Assembly: GCA_002355455.1 (NCBI GenBank)
Contig: AP017375.1
Span: 3,897,640-3,961,639 of the forward strand
Direction: 5' to 3'
Length of the DNA: 64,000 bases
Source: Stanieria sp. NIES-3757
Lineage (GTDB): Bacteria > Cyanobacteriota > Cyanobacteriia > Cyanobacteriales > Xenococcaceae
The notes below the pieces were generated by a model. That model did not search any database, was not told the origin of the DNA, and saw only the letters and a program-made list of their open reading frames with translations. The translations under genes were made by a program, and so were the position numbers. This document shows, piece after piece, positions 35,430 to 44,262 of the stretch; position 1 is the first letter of the stretch; every line of letters begins with the position of its first letter.

Positions 35430-37481
35430 TTACTTGCTAATTGCTAATTGTGAATCGCTCTGATAGCGATCGCGTAAGACTCGACGCATCAGTTTATTAG
35501 AGGCAGTACGGGGTAAAGTCTCGACGATCTTCAAATCGTGTAATTTAAATAAGGGATTGAGATGTTGTTTAATCGCTTGCTGTAGAGAAACCAGGAGCGT
35601 TTCTTTGTCTGTTTGCAAGTCGGGCGCGACTACGGCGTAAATAACTAATTGACTGGGACCTCCTTGAGGAGGACAAACAGCGATCGCGGCTGTTTCGCAG
35701 ACTCCTTCTAAAGTATTCAGAACTTGTTCGATTTCTACCGAACTGACTTTGATGCCAGCTAAATTCATCGTATCGTCAACACGACCATGAGCGCGGTAGT
35801 AAGAATTAGGTAGACGCTCAATGCGATCGCCATGACGGCGTAGGGGAATAGAGGGAGTATTAGCAAAGTAGACTTGATGGTGATCTTGATTTAATAATTC
35901 GGTAGAAAGTCCTATTGAAGGAGGAATAATAAATACTTCTCCTTTGTCGGCAGGTTGACCATTTTCATCAAAGATAGCCAAATCTAAACCCAAGGCAGGA
36001 GTAGTAAAGGTAGAAGGGGCGCATGGTTGTACTAGCGTACCAGTAAGATAGCCACCACCAATTTCCGTACCACCGCAGTATTCGATAATAGGTTTGTATC
36101 CAGCTAGGGACATTAAAAAGAGCATATCCTGGGGTGTAGAACATTCCCCTGTCGAACTGAAGGCTTTAATCGCGCTCCAATCCAATCCCTGCATACAGCC
36201 AGTTACTTTCCAGCTATTTACTAAACTAGGTACTACCCCCAACATATTTACCCGCGCATCTTGAACAAATTGACCAAATCCTCTCTCAGTTGGAGCATCA
36301 TAATAGAGAGCCATAGTTGCACGATTGATCAAACTAGCGTAAATTAACCATGGTCCCATCATCCAGCCTAAGTTAGTCGGCCAGGCTACTACGTCTCTTG
36401 GATGAATGTCATGATGTAGATGCCCGTCTACAGCACACTTGATCGGCGTAGTCTGATTCCAGGGAATAGCTTTAGGCTCTCCTGTTGTACCTGAAGAAAA
36501 GAGGATATTAGTATGAGCGTGAGGATAAGCAGGAACAGCACTGAATTGATCTTGATAAATCAGAAAATCAGTCCAAAATAAATCTTTTTGACGTAATTTA
36601 ACTGATAAAGATGAATTTGTTTTGACTACGATCGCTTGAGGCGCATCTGCTGCGATGATTTTGGAGTAAAGGGGTAACTGTTTTCCAGCACGTAAAATAT
36701 TGTCTTGGGTAAAGATTGCTTTTGCTTGAGATAGATGCAGACGGGTAGCAATTTTCTCCGCAGCCAAACTATCAGCAATGGAGACTACCACACAACCAGC
36801 TTTAATAATACCCAAGTAAATAGCAACCGATTCAGCAGTCATGGGCATAGCAATAGCGATAGCATCTCCAGGTACAAAACCCGTGTCTTTCAAACTATTG
36901 GCAACTCGATTGGTTAGAGCCTCAAGTTCTCCATAGGAGAGGGTAGATAAAGAGCCTTCTTGATTTTGAAAGATAATGACAGTTTCATCTTTAGGTGCTT
37001 GAAAGCAGCTTTCGACAATATTTAGACGCGCACCTACTAACCATTGAGGCGATTCTATACCTTGGGAAAGATCGACAATTTGAGTGTATTTTTCCCTCAA
37101 GCAAATATTTAATCGTCGAATCATTACTTCCCAAAACTCAGCACGATTTTTGCTCGACCAATTATAAAGTTCTGAGTAGGAAGCTATGTTTAGTTCGTTC
37201 ATTAAAGCAGCAATATTGGTAGCTGCGATTTCCTCCTGGGAAGGAAACCAAGCTGGAGGATTGCCTTGACTAAAGTTCCAGTCGGCAAAGACAGTTTGAT
37301 AGAGAAGTTCGTGTAAAAGAAAAGGATGCTCGGGTTTGAGTATTTCTCGGCTAAAATACTGCCAACACTCAATTGCAGGTAAAGAAGCAAGCCACTGATT
37401 AATCTGTGGTAGAATCGCGACGGCTATTTTTTGGTTCACGCCACACTTGACGATCTCGTCTAGCGACAGTTGCTTTGTCAT
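35430..37481 (-). CDS. AMP-forming acyl-CoA synthetase (AAE17/18-like; acetate or acetoacetate ligase candidate)
   Basis: A 683-residue ANL-superfamily enzyme. The P-loop is NILFSSGTTGEPKAIPW, with IEYCGGTEIGGGY and the hinge/C-terminal motifs YYRAHGRVDDTMNLAGIKVS and LPRTASNKLMRR (catalytic Lys). It activates a short-chain carboxylate to its CoA ester through an acyl-AMP. The long N-terminal region resembles plant acyl-activating enzymes 17/18 rather than typical acetyl-CoA synthetase. Because FahA yields acetoacetate and a thiolase gene follows, acetoacetate is an attractive substrate, by inference; acetate is the alternative. Confidence 0.85.
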   Translation of the reverse strand: MTKQLSLDEIVKCGVNQKIAVAILPQINQWLASLPAIECWQYFSREILKPEHPFLLHELLYQTVFADWNFSQGNPPAWFPSQEEIAATNIAALMNELNIASYSELYNWSSKNRAEFWEVMIRRLNICLREKYTQIVDLSQGIESPQWLVGARLNIVESCFQAPKDETVIIFQNQEGSLSTLSYGELEALTNRVANSLKDTGFVPGDAIAIAMPMTAESVAIYLGIIKAGCVVVSIADSLAAEKIATRLHLSQAKAIFTQDNILRAGKQLPLYSKIIAADAPQAIVVKTNSSLSVKLRQKDLFWTDFLIYQDQFSAVPAYPHAHTNILFSSGTTGEPKAIPWNQTTPIKCAVDGHLHHDIHPRDVVAWPTNLGWMMGPWLIYASLINRATMALYYDAPTERGFGQFVQDARVNMLGVVPSLVNSWKVTGCMQGLDWSAIKAFSSTGECSTPQDMLFLMSLAGYKPIIEYCGGTEIGGGYLTGTLVQPCAPSTFTTPALGLDLAIFDENGQPADKGEVFIIPPSIGLSTELLNQDHHQVYFANTPSIPLRRHGDRIERLPNSYYRAHGRVDDTMNLAGIKVSSVEIEQVLNTLEGVCETAAIAVCPPQGGPSQLVIYAVVAPDLQTDKETLLVSLQQAIKQHLNPLFKLHDLKIVETLPRTASNKLMRRVLRDRYQSDSQLAISK

Positions 37482-37737
37482 AGCTATTAACCCCTCTGAG
37501 GCATTGAATGGGGTTTGGAATTATTACAGCAGTTTTTAATTAGGTAGACACTTCTCTGAAGTCTTGAGTTTTTTAAGTAATAACTTAGAGTTGATAATTG
37601 ATAGCTATTTTGTAAATAAACTGACTATCTAATCCAGTCTTGTTTCAATTTTTGACCCCCAACTTTATGCTTGGCTTAAGATTGGGTTTTAATCGAGTTT
37701 TACTCTTGCTTCAGTCGTTCTGCCAGGGATACTCCCA

Positions 37738-37917
37738 CTAGAGATAGCACTGCTTGAGCATTTCTCTACATAAGTTCTCATGCAACATCATTTGCATAAA
37801 TATTTGTAGCAAATATTCTTTAGCCTGTTCTAAATTTAATCCATCGATTTCTTTTTTTAAAACTTCTAACTTAAATTGTTGCTCTAAACTGAGTCCTTGT
37901 TCTTCTGATGCGTCCAT
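37738..37917 (-). CDS. nblA: Phycobilisome degradation protein NblA
   Basis: A 59-residue protein starting MDASEEQGLSLEQQFKLEV, then KEIDGLNLEQAKEYLLQIF and MQMMLHENLCREMLKQ. The LSLEQQF segment, the QA(K)E(Y/F)L helix and the C-terminal LLKQ-like end are the NblA pattern. NblA binds phycobiliproteins and a Clp protease to trigger phycobilisome breakdown under nitrogen or sulfur starvation. ATG 37917 has AGAGG 8 bases upstream. It stands alone between the acyl-CoA synthetase and threonine dehydratase genes. Confidence 0.85.
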   Translation of the reverse strand: MDASEEQGLSLEQQFKLEVLKKEIDGLNLEQAKEYLLQIFMQMMLHENLCREMLKQCYL

Positions 37918-38417
37918 AATTTTACCTCTGCATTGTGCAAAAGTTTTAGAATAGACTGTCTTAAGATTAATCTCTAATTAAAATATCTTGATTATCAAAT
38001 TTAAAAATCTTTTAATTAGGTATTTACTCTATAACAGGTCTTTTACTTGGTTGCTAAAAAATATGTCATTTTTCATGACGATTGTTGAATTTTGATTATC
38101 CATTAATTATTATTATAGCGAAAATAAATGACGATTTGACAAATCATCAAACAAAACTATTAATTAAATTATTAAAAGGGATCGATTTAATAAGGTTATA
38201 TTTTGATTTTTTTAGGTTTTAATCTTTAATATTAAAGCAAATGATTGATTATTAGTCAGATTAAACAAATTTGAAAGAGTCTTTGTCGTCAAATATTCCC
38301 ATTACATTCAAATTTTCAAATTTAATTATTAAGAGAAAAATACCTATTACCTATTATTAATGTAAGTATTCAACCGAACTTAATCTTAGTTGAAGCTCCG
38401 CTGAGATCTCCATTTAC
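37918..38417. other. 500-base AT-rich region upstream of nblA
   Basis: This holds the nblA promoter region. I find no perfect GTA-N8-TAC box. At 38339-38361 there are TATTACC heptamers near the end of the threonine dehydratase gene. No coding frame is convincing. Confidence 0.35.
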
Positions 38418-39647
38418 TCAGCAGATCGATTGAAGACGAATCTTGTATCCTGCTTGTGTCAGTATCTCCATAATTTGCTCTAGATGGGCAACTCCTCGTG
38501 TCATTAGCACTAATTCCAACTCTGCTGATTGTAGTGGCAAACAGGCAAATTCCCGTTGGTGGCGAACTTCAACGATGTTGGCTCTCGTTTCGCCTATTAA
38601 CCTAGCGACTTCTGCTAAAGCACCAGGCACATCCCTAATTTCAACTTCCAGTCGTACTAACCGACTAGAACGAACCATGCTGCGCTGCACGATCTCTGAA
38701 AGAATGGGTAAATCAATATTCCCTCCACTGAGAATGATGCCCACCTTCTGCCCGACAAAGCGATCGCTATATTTGATTAAAGCTGCTAATCCTGCTGCAC
38801 CTGCTCCTTCTACAACTGTCTTTTCCATCTCCAATAGCAGTCGCACCGCTTCTTCAATTTCATCTTCGTCTACCAGCAGAATCTCATCGACTAACTCGCG
38901 GATAATCGACAGGGTTAGTTCTCCTGGGGTTTTTACGGCAATCCCTTCCGCAATGGTCGATCTACCGCAGACGATCGCTTGACCTTGTAAAGCTTTGAAC
39001 ATCGAAGGAAAGCGTTGAGTTTGTACGCCCACAATCTTAATTTGAGGACAAAGGCTTTTTGCTGCGATCGCATTACCTGCAATTAAACCACCTCCTCCTA
39101 CGGGAACTAACAAAATGTCTAGATCGGGATGAGAGGCAAGCATTTCTAGAGCGATCGTTCCTTGTCCGGCAATAATCTGTTCGTCATCATAGGGATGGAC
39201 GATGTTTAGGTTTCGCTCTAAAGCAATCTGTCTGCCCAAGATAATCGCATCATCTAAAGTTTCGCCATGAAAAATTACTTCTGCCCCAAACGAGCGAGTT
39301 TTTTCCACTTTGACATTAGGTGTAAAACAAGGCATGACGATAACTGCGGGAATATCTAAACGTTGAGCTTGATAGGCAACCGCTTGGGCATGATTACCTG
39401 CCGACATCGCGATAATTCCCTGTTTTCTTTGAGAGGTAGTCAAGGAAAGTAATTTTACTAAAGCACCCCGATCTTTAAAAGAACCTGTAAATTGTAGATT
39501 TTCCAACTTAAGTATTACTGTTGCGCTTACCATCTCTGATAAATGCCGCGAATAACGGCAGGGGGTATCAGATGCTTGAGCGAAGATTGTTTTAGCTGCT
39601 TGGCGGATGTTTTCCAAACCAGGTGATTTAAAAGTGGTCAGTTTCAT
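38418..39647 (-). CDS. ilvA: Threonine dehydratase with C-terminal ACT domain
   Basis: A 409-residue PLP enzyme (threonine to 2-oxobutyrate + NH3). The PLP lysine is in FTGSFKDRGA and the phosphate loop in PVGGGGLIAGN. The last about 80 residues form one ACT-like domain (RLEVEIRDVPGALAEVARL), as in the short threonine dehydratase class (TIGR01127 type) rather than the two-ACT biosynthetic form. It starts 2 bases after the kbl stop, so the genes are translationally coupled. That supports a catabolic role in threonine use. Confidence 0.92.
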   Translation of the reverse strand: MKLTTFKSPGLENIRQAAKTIFAQASDTPCRYSRHLSEMVSATVILKLENLQFTGSFKDRGALVKLLSLTTSQRKQGIIAMSAGNHAQAVAYQAQRLDIPAVIVMPCFTPNVKVEKTRSFGAEVIFHGETLDDAIILGRQIALERNLNIVHPYDDEQIIAGQGTIALEMLASHPDLDILLVPVGGGGLIAGNAIAAKSLCPQIKIVGVQTQRFPSMFKALQGQAIVCGRSTIAEGIAVKTPGELTLSIIRELVDEILLVDEDEIEEAVRLLLEMEKTVVEGAGAAGLAALIKYSDRFVGQKVGIILSGGNIDLPILSEIVQRSMVRSSRLVRLEVEIRDVPGALAEVARLIGETRANIVEVRHQREFACLPLQSAELELVLMTRGVAHLEQIMEILTQAGYKIRLQSIC

Positions 39648-39649
39648 AG

Positions 39650-40837
39650 TCAGATTGCCCCATATTGTTTACCAACACGGACAAAGGCATCGATGCAGCG
39701 ATCGAGATGCTCTCTCGTATGGGCAGCAGAAATCTGGACGCGAATGCGAGCTTGTCCTAGAGGAACTACGGGATAGCTAAAGCCAACCACATAGATACCT
39801 TCATTTAATAAATCCTTTGCCATATTTTGGGCTAATTGGGCATCATAGAGCATAATCGGCACGATGGGATGAATGCCAAGGGCAATCTTAAAACCACAGT
39901 CGGTCATTTGTTGGCGGAAATAGTGCGTATTTTCCATTAATCGCTCACGTAACTCACTAGTTTGGTTTAACAAATCCAACACTTTCAGGGTGGTATAAAC
40001 AACCACTGGGGCGACAGAATTAGAAAATAAATAGGGTCGCGATCGCTGTCTTAATAGTTCGATGATTTCTCTACGCCCGCTAGTAAAACCACCAGTAGCA
40101 CCTCCTAAAGCTTTCCCCAAGGTACTGGTGATGAGATCGACTCTTCCTATCACTCCGCAATGCTCAATCGAACCTCGTCCTTTCTCACCTAAAATACCCG
40201 TGCCATGACTGTCATCGACCATTACCAGTGCGTCGTACTTGTGGGCAAGTTCGCAGATTTGCTTCAGTTGGGCAATCTCGCCATCCATGCTAAAAACGCC
40301 ATCGGTAGCAATCAGACGAATTTTGGCAGAATGTGCATCTTGCAGTGCTTGCTCTAGCTCTTCCAGATTACCGTGAGCAAAACGATACCGTTTGGCTTTA
40401 CACAGACGAATGCCATCAATAATACTGGCATGGTTTAAGGCATCGCTCAACACGGCGCAATCAGCATCTAAAAGTGTTTCAAATAGTCCAGTGTTAGCAT
40501 CAAAACAGGAACTATACAAAATAGTATCTTCCGTACTGAAAAATGCCGAAATCTTAGCTTCTAATTCCTTATGAATGGTTTGCGTGCCACAGATAAAACG
40601 TACCGATGATAAGCCAAAACCGTATTTATTTAAACCTTCTTGGGCAGCAGCAATTATTTCAGGATGGTTTGCCAGTCCCAAGTAGTTATTGGCACAAAAA
40701 TTTAATACCTCTTGATTGTCTTGAACTAAAATCTCCACATTTTGGGGTGAATTCAGCATCCGCTCTTCTTTATAAAGTCCAGATTGACGGATTTCGTCGA
40801 GAGTGGATTCAAAAATATCGGTGGCGGTGGTAAACAT
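39650..40837 (-). CDS. kbl: 2-amino-3-ketobutyrate CoA ligase (glycine C-acetyltransferase)
   Basis: A 395-residue alpha-oxoamine synthase. The PLP lysine is in STLGKALGGATGG, the Asp/His pair in VDDSHGTGILG, and the substrate segment NNYLGLANHPE is present. It cleaves 2-amino-3-ketobutyrate with CoA to glycine and acetyl-CoA, the second step of threonine degradation. Length and start match E. coli Kbl. Threonine dehydrogenase lies upstream (213-base gap with a repeat) and threonine dehydratase directly downstream. Confidence 0.96.
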   Translation of the reverse strand: MFTTATDIFESTLDEIRQSGLYKEERMLNSPQNVEILVQDNQEVLNFCANNYLGLANHPEIIAAAQEGLNKYGFGLSSVRFICGTQTIHKELEAKISAFFSTEDTILYSSCFDANTGLFETLLDADCAVLSDALNHASIIDGIRLCKAKRYRFAHGNLEELEQALQDAHSAKIRLIATDGVFSMDGEIAQLKQICELAHKYDALVMVDDSHGTGILGEKGRGSIEHCGVIGRVDLITSTLGKALGGATGGFTSGRREIIELLRQRSRPYLFSNSVAPVVVYTTLKVLDLLNQTSELRERLMENTHYFRQQMTDCGFKIALGIHPIVPIMLYDAQLAQNMAKDLLNEGIYVVGFSYPVVPLGQARIRVQISAAHTREHLDRCIDAFVRVGKQYGAI

Positions 40838-40950
40838 GGTTAATCTCTAAGTAATAGGGAACAGGTAATAGGGAACAGGGAGAGATATTTACTCGTTCTC
40901 CTTTTGTATCCACAGCAGGTTTCAATTGCACAGATTAAGATTACGTTTAT

Positions 40951-41021
40951 ACATTGGGAAATCCCCCAAAATTGGGGGACTTTGAATTAGTTCCCTCCAG
41001 AGTTGAGGGGCTAGGGGGGCG
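40951..41021. repeat. C/G-run dispersed repeat between tdh and kbl
   Basis: TCCCCCAA-AA-TTGGGGGA (40962-40979) is a perfect 8-bp hairpin followed by a related CCCTCC...GAGGGGCTAGGGGGG stretch. It resembles the MITE-like intergenic elements common in cyanobacterial genomes. It separates tdh from kbl and could act on read-through. Confidence 0.5.
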
Positions 41022-41050
41022 AAAACCGCTATAAGTAAGAATCAGAGAAT

Positions 41051-42067
41051 TTATGAGTAACATTTTTCTTCTTTCGCTAGCTTAGAAGAGAGATGTTGAA
41101 GCATATCGGCGACTATGGCAGGAAGATCGTAACTATGCTGCCAACCCCAATCTGCCCGTGCCTGGGAATCATCAATTACCGAAGGCCAAGAATCAGCGAT
41201 CACTTGACGAAAATCGGGCTGATAGTCGCAAGTAAAATTGGGAAGATGTTTTTGAATTTCGGCAACTAGTTCTTCTGCTGAGAAGCTTACGGCAGTAATG
41301 TTGTAGCTGGAACGAATTTTTATCGCTGTCGATTCTGCTTGCATCAATTCCAGGATCGCTTTGATGGCATCTGGCATATACATCATGGGCAAACGTGTCT
41401 CTGGACGAACAAAGCAGGTATAGCTACCTTGTGCGATTGCTCGATAAAATATGTCTACGGCAAAATCAGTCGTACCGCCTCCTGGAGGGGTATTGTAACT
41501 GATAATTCCTGGTAAGCAGAGACTGCGGACATCGACCCCAAATTGCTGGGCGTAATATTGGCAGAGTAATTCTCCCGTTGCTTTGGTAATACCGTAGATT
41601 GTGGTAGGTTCTTTGATGGTTATCTGAGGAGTTTTAAATTTAGGAGTATTCGCTCCAAAAACGGCAATGGAACTGGGGCAAAAAACTTTTAGGTGATAGG
41701 TTCTAGCTGCTTCCAGTACGTTTTTAAGTCCATTAATGTTAACGTTCCAGCATAGTTCCCGATTAAGCTCTCCTTTGGCAGATAAGATTCCTGCTAGATG
41801 GTAGATCGTATCCACTCCATACCATTGAATAATTTCCTGGAGTCGCTGACTATCAGTTACGTCTAAAACTTCGTAGATCAGAGATTCACCAACGGTCACA
41901 GCAGGCTCCGTCTTCGTACGGCGGAGTAATCTGTGACTTTCTGGGTTAGATTTTGCTTGCCGACTACTGGCAATAATTTGAGTTCCTCGATCGCATTTGC
42001 CCAACTCCTTAACCAGATCGCTACCAATTTGACCAGTTGCTCCAGTGACTAAAATTGTTTTTGCCAC
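41051..42067 (-). CDS. tdh: L-threonine 3-dehydrogenase, short-chain (epimerase-like) type
   Basis: A 338-residue NAD-dependent SDR: Rossmann motif GATGQIGSD, catalytic YGITK (Tyr/Lys), and PGIISYNTPPGGGTTDFAV typical of SDR threonine dehydrogenases. It oxidises L-threonine to 2-amino-3-ketobutyrate, the substrate of Kbl downstream. GTG 42067 is used, with AAGGTAGG upstream. Residues about 44-58 (ESHRLLRRTKTEPAV) are extra compared with the family and are encoded by a palindromic element. It begins 8 bases after the heme-oxygenase-like gene. Confidence 0.92.
   Translation of the reverse strand: MAKTILVTGATGQIGSDLVKELGKCDRGTQIIASSRQAKSNPESHRLLRRTKTEPAVTVGESLIYEVLDVTDSQRLQEIIQWYGVDTIYHLAGILSAKGELNRELCWNVNINGLKNVLEAARTYHLKVFCPSSIAVFGANTPKFKTPQITIKEPTTIYGITKATGELLCQYYAQQFGVDVRSLCLPGIISYNTPPGGGTTDFAVDIFYRAIAQGSYTCFVRPETRLPMMYMPDAIKAILELMQAESTAIKIRSSYNITAVSFSAEELVAEIQKHLPNFTCDYQPDFRQVIADSWPSVIDDSQARADWGWQHSYDLPAIVADMLQHLSSKLAKEEKCYS
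41894..41936. repeat. 43-bp palindromic element inside tdh
   Basis: GTCACAG (41894-41900) and CTGTGAC (41930-41936) form the outer stem and CTCCG/CGGAG the inner stem. It lies inside the tdh frame and encodes the extra residues of that protein. Confidence 0.65.
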
Positions 42068-42075
42068 AATATTAC

Positions 42076-43032
42076 CTACCTTCCACCATTATCGAAACAG
42101 TAAGAGCGGTCGCTCTTTAAACCATCCCAGAAAACAGCGATCGCTTCGAGAATTTCTCTACCTCCTTGGAAAAACTTGTCTCGGTCGAAATCTGGGTGAA
42201 AGTAAACTTCCTCTAGTTCCTCCAAAGTATGTCCTGCGTGCTGTGCTTCGACGCGGTTGTGCCAGGTAAAAAAGGCTAAACGCAGATGTGGATGTCGGGT
42301 TTTCGCGGTCAGCTTCGCTGGCGCATCCGCGATCGCGGATAAGCCATCTACTAGTTGTTGCCAAAAACCTGCTGCTGCCCAGTTTTCAACGGCAAAGCTA
42401 GCTCCTTCGGCGATCTGGGGGTCGTCGCTACCGTAAAGGCGGATTAATTCATCGCAGAAGTGCAAGGTTGTCGGTCTGCCATGTTTGCGTTTACCTAGAT
42501 CTGCAAAATCTAGTCCCAGTCCTTCTGCTACTCCCAACAGCCATTCAAAATGAGCAGCACGGAAACGACAAATACCTCCATCTACCGTCCCTTCAGTGCT
42601 AACTAATTCGGGGTCGCCTTCGCGGTCTTTTTTCTCCTCGGTTAAAGGAATAGAACTATCAATCTGCTTTCGGGGATTGCGGTAAATTACCCCCAATTCG
42701 TTAAGTAAGATTTCTCGACTAGACCGCGACTGTTGGAGAGTAGGCGCGTTAATTGTTTTCAGTAAGGCTGCCACCAGAAATTGATTGGAAAAGACAGAAA
42801 ATTGCCGAATAAAGTGTCTTAATTGTGCGTCTGTTGCCTTACCCTGACTGAACCATTTAGTGTATCTATTATTAGTAATAATGCGATGGTGCAATAAACG
42901 GCGATCGACCTCAGCCAGAAAGTCTTGGAATTCGTCTACCTGCTTTTGGGTTAGTTCTCCCCGACGCAAACGTTCTTGAATACGAGTTGAAACGCTGAAA
43001 TTTCCTGAAGTTGTTGTTTGAGTTGCGATCAT
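42076..43032 (-). CDS. Heme-oxygenase-like (TenA/CADD fold) candidate diiron oxidase
   Basis: A 318-residue mainly helical protein. A spaced set His161, Glu216, His258, Glu262 and His265 (HFEWLLG, ENWAA, WHNRVEAQH) resembles the H...E...H-x3-D/E-x2-H ligands of heme-oxygenase-like diiron oxidases such as CADD and UndA; the first acidic ligand is not certain. It sits inside the hppD-hmgA-tdh operon, 22 bases after hmgA and 8 before tdh, so its substrate may be a tyrosine- or threonine-derived compound. Residues about 232-243 are encoded by a HIP1-centred element. The reaction is not known. Confidence 0.7.
   Translation of the reverse strand: MIATQTTTSGNFSVSTRIQERLRRGELTQKQVDEFQDFLAEVDRRLLHHRIITNNRYTKWFSQGKATDAQLRHFIRQFSVFSNQFLVAALLKTINAPTLQQSRSSREILLNELGVIYRNPRKQIDSSIPLTEEKKDREGDPELVSTEGTVDGGICRFRAAHFEWLLGVAEGLGLDFADLGKRKHGRPTTLHFCDELIRLYGSDDPQIAEGASFAVENWAAAGFWQQLVDGLSAIADAPAKLTAKTRHPHLRLAFFTWHNRVEAQHAGHTLEELEEVYFHPDFDRDKFFQGGREILEAIAVFWDGLKSDRSYCFDNGGR
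42304..42339. repeat. HIP1-centred element inside the heme-oxygenase-like gene
   Basis: GCGATCGC at 42329-42336 is flanked by CGCGGTC...AGCTTCGCTGGCG, the same build as the 56515-56540 insertion (AAGCGA...GATCGC). It encodes about 12 extra residues in frame, between two predicted metal-ligand helices. Confidence 0.5.
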
Positions 43033-43054
43033 AGAATTGCTCCCGATCTGCGAA

Positions 43055-44245
43055 TTAGAATGTTTCTCTTTCCCCCTGCTTCACTACTTCCTCACTCCAG
43101 CTATAGGGATAGTCTTTGTCCTCTAAAAGCAAAGCTTGCGTTGTCAACTGAAGTGGTCGAAAAGTATCGATCATCACCGCAAATTCATCGGTTTGTTCCT
43201 TCCCAATCGATCCTTCGTATTTTCCTGGATGAGGGCCGTGGGGTATCCCACTGGGATGAAAGGTAATTGAGCCTCGTTCAGTACCTTGACGAGACATAAA
43301 ATTGCCTTCGATATAGTAAATTACTTCATCGGAATCGACATTGGCATGGTTATAAGGAGCAGGAATAGCTAAGGGGTGATAATCAAATAAACGCGGGACA
43401 AAAGAACAAATCACAAAGCCAGACCCCGCAAAAGTTTGATGTACTGGTGGAGGCTGGTGAATTCTCCCCGTAATTGGTTCAAAATCTTCGATATTGAGAG
43501 CAAAAGGCCAAAGATGTCCATCCCAGCCCACAATATCTAGGGGATGATGGTGATAGAGGTAAGAAGTTATTCCACCTCTGGCTTTAACGTGAACCTCAAA
43601 TTCTCCTCGTTCGTCATGAGTAATTAGCTTTTCTGGCGGACGCAGATCCCGTTCGCAATAGGGAGATGTTTCCAAAAATTGTCCGTAATCGTTGAGATAG
43701 CGTCGGGGAGGTTGAATATGTCCCCATGTTTCCAGCACTAACATTCGCTGTTCCACACCTGCGTCGGGTAAGATGCGCCAAAGAATGCCTGTCGGAATTA
43801 CCAAATAATCTCCTGACTTATAATGGAGGATACCAAACTGACTTTCTAAGATACCGCTACCATCGTGGATAAAAATAATTTCATCTCCATGGGCAAAACG
43901 ATACCAATACTGCATCGGTTCGCTTGGTCGAGCAATTGAAATACAGAGATCGGCATTACCCATCAGCGGAACCCGACTAGCGATCGCATCTCCTCCTTGC
44001 GCTATAGTTTTTGTGCGTAGATGGCGAGGACACAAAGGTGCTGATTCTTCATAAATGATTTCTGCTGGTTTTTTCCAGACAATTCGTTTGATTTGGGTAG
44101 GTGGACGCAGGTGGTACAGTAGGGATTGCACCCCTGAAAAACCGAGCGTTCCAATTAGTTCTTCGTGATATAAAGAACCGTCTGGCTGACGAAATTGGGT
44201 GTGACGCTTATGAGGAATGTGACCCAGTTTGTAATAATAACTCAT
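43055..44245 (-). CDS. hmgA: Homogentisate 1,2-dioxygenase
   Basis: A 396-residue iron(II) dioxygenase opening homogentisate to maleylacetoacetate. The bacterial start MSYYYKLGHIPHKRHTQF is present. Iron and catalytic residues lie in PPPVHQTF, DSDEVIYY and GIPHGPHPGKYEGS. It starts 17 bases after the hppD stop on the same strand, giving the classic hppD-hmgA pair. The next enzyme, maleylacetoacetate isomerase, is not in the window. Confidence 0.95.
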   Translation of the reverse strand: MSYYYKLGHIPHKRHTQFRQPDGSLYHEELIGTLGFSGVQSLLYHLRPPTQIKRIVWKKPAEIIYEESAPLCPRHLRTKTIAQGGDAIASRVPLMGNADLCISIARPSEPMQYWYRFAHGDEIIFIHDGSGILESQFGILHYKSGDYLVIPTGILWRILPDAGVEQRMLVLETWGHIQPPRRYLNDYGQFLETSPYCERDLRPPEKLITHDERGEFEVHVKARGGITSYLYHHHPLDIVGWDGHLWPFALNIEDFEPITGRIHQPPPVHQTFAGSGFVICSFVPRLFDYHPLAIPAPYNHANVDSDEVIYYIEGNFMSRQGTERGSITFHPSGIPHGPHPGKYEGSIGKEQTDEFAVMIDTFRPLQLTTQALLLEDKDYPYSWSEEVVKQGERETF

Positions 44246-44262
44246 GATTCCTACTCCCCTTG

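Noticed and set aside
37754-37954. 66-codon plus-strand frame over the nblA region
   Set aside because: It is the antisense shadow of nblA, which has the recognisable protein and ribosome site.
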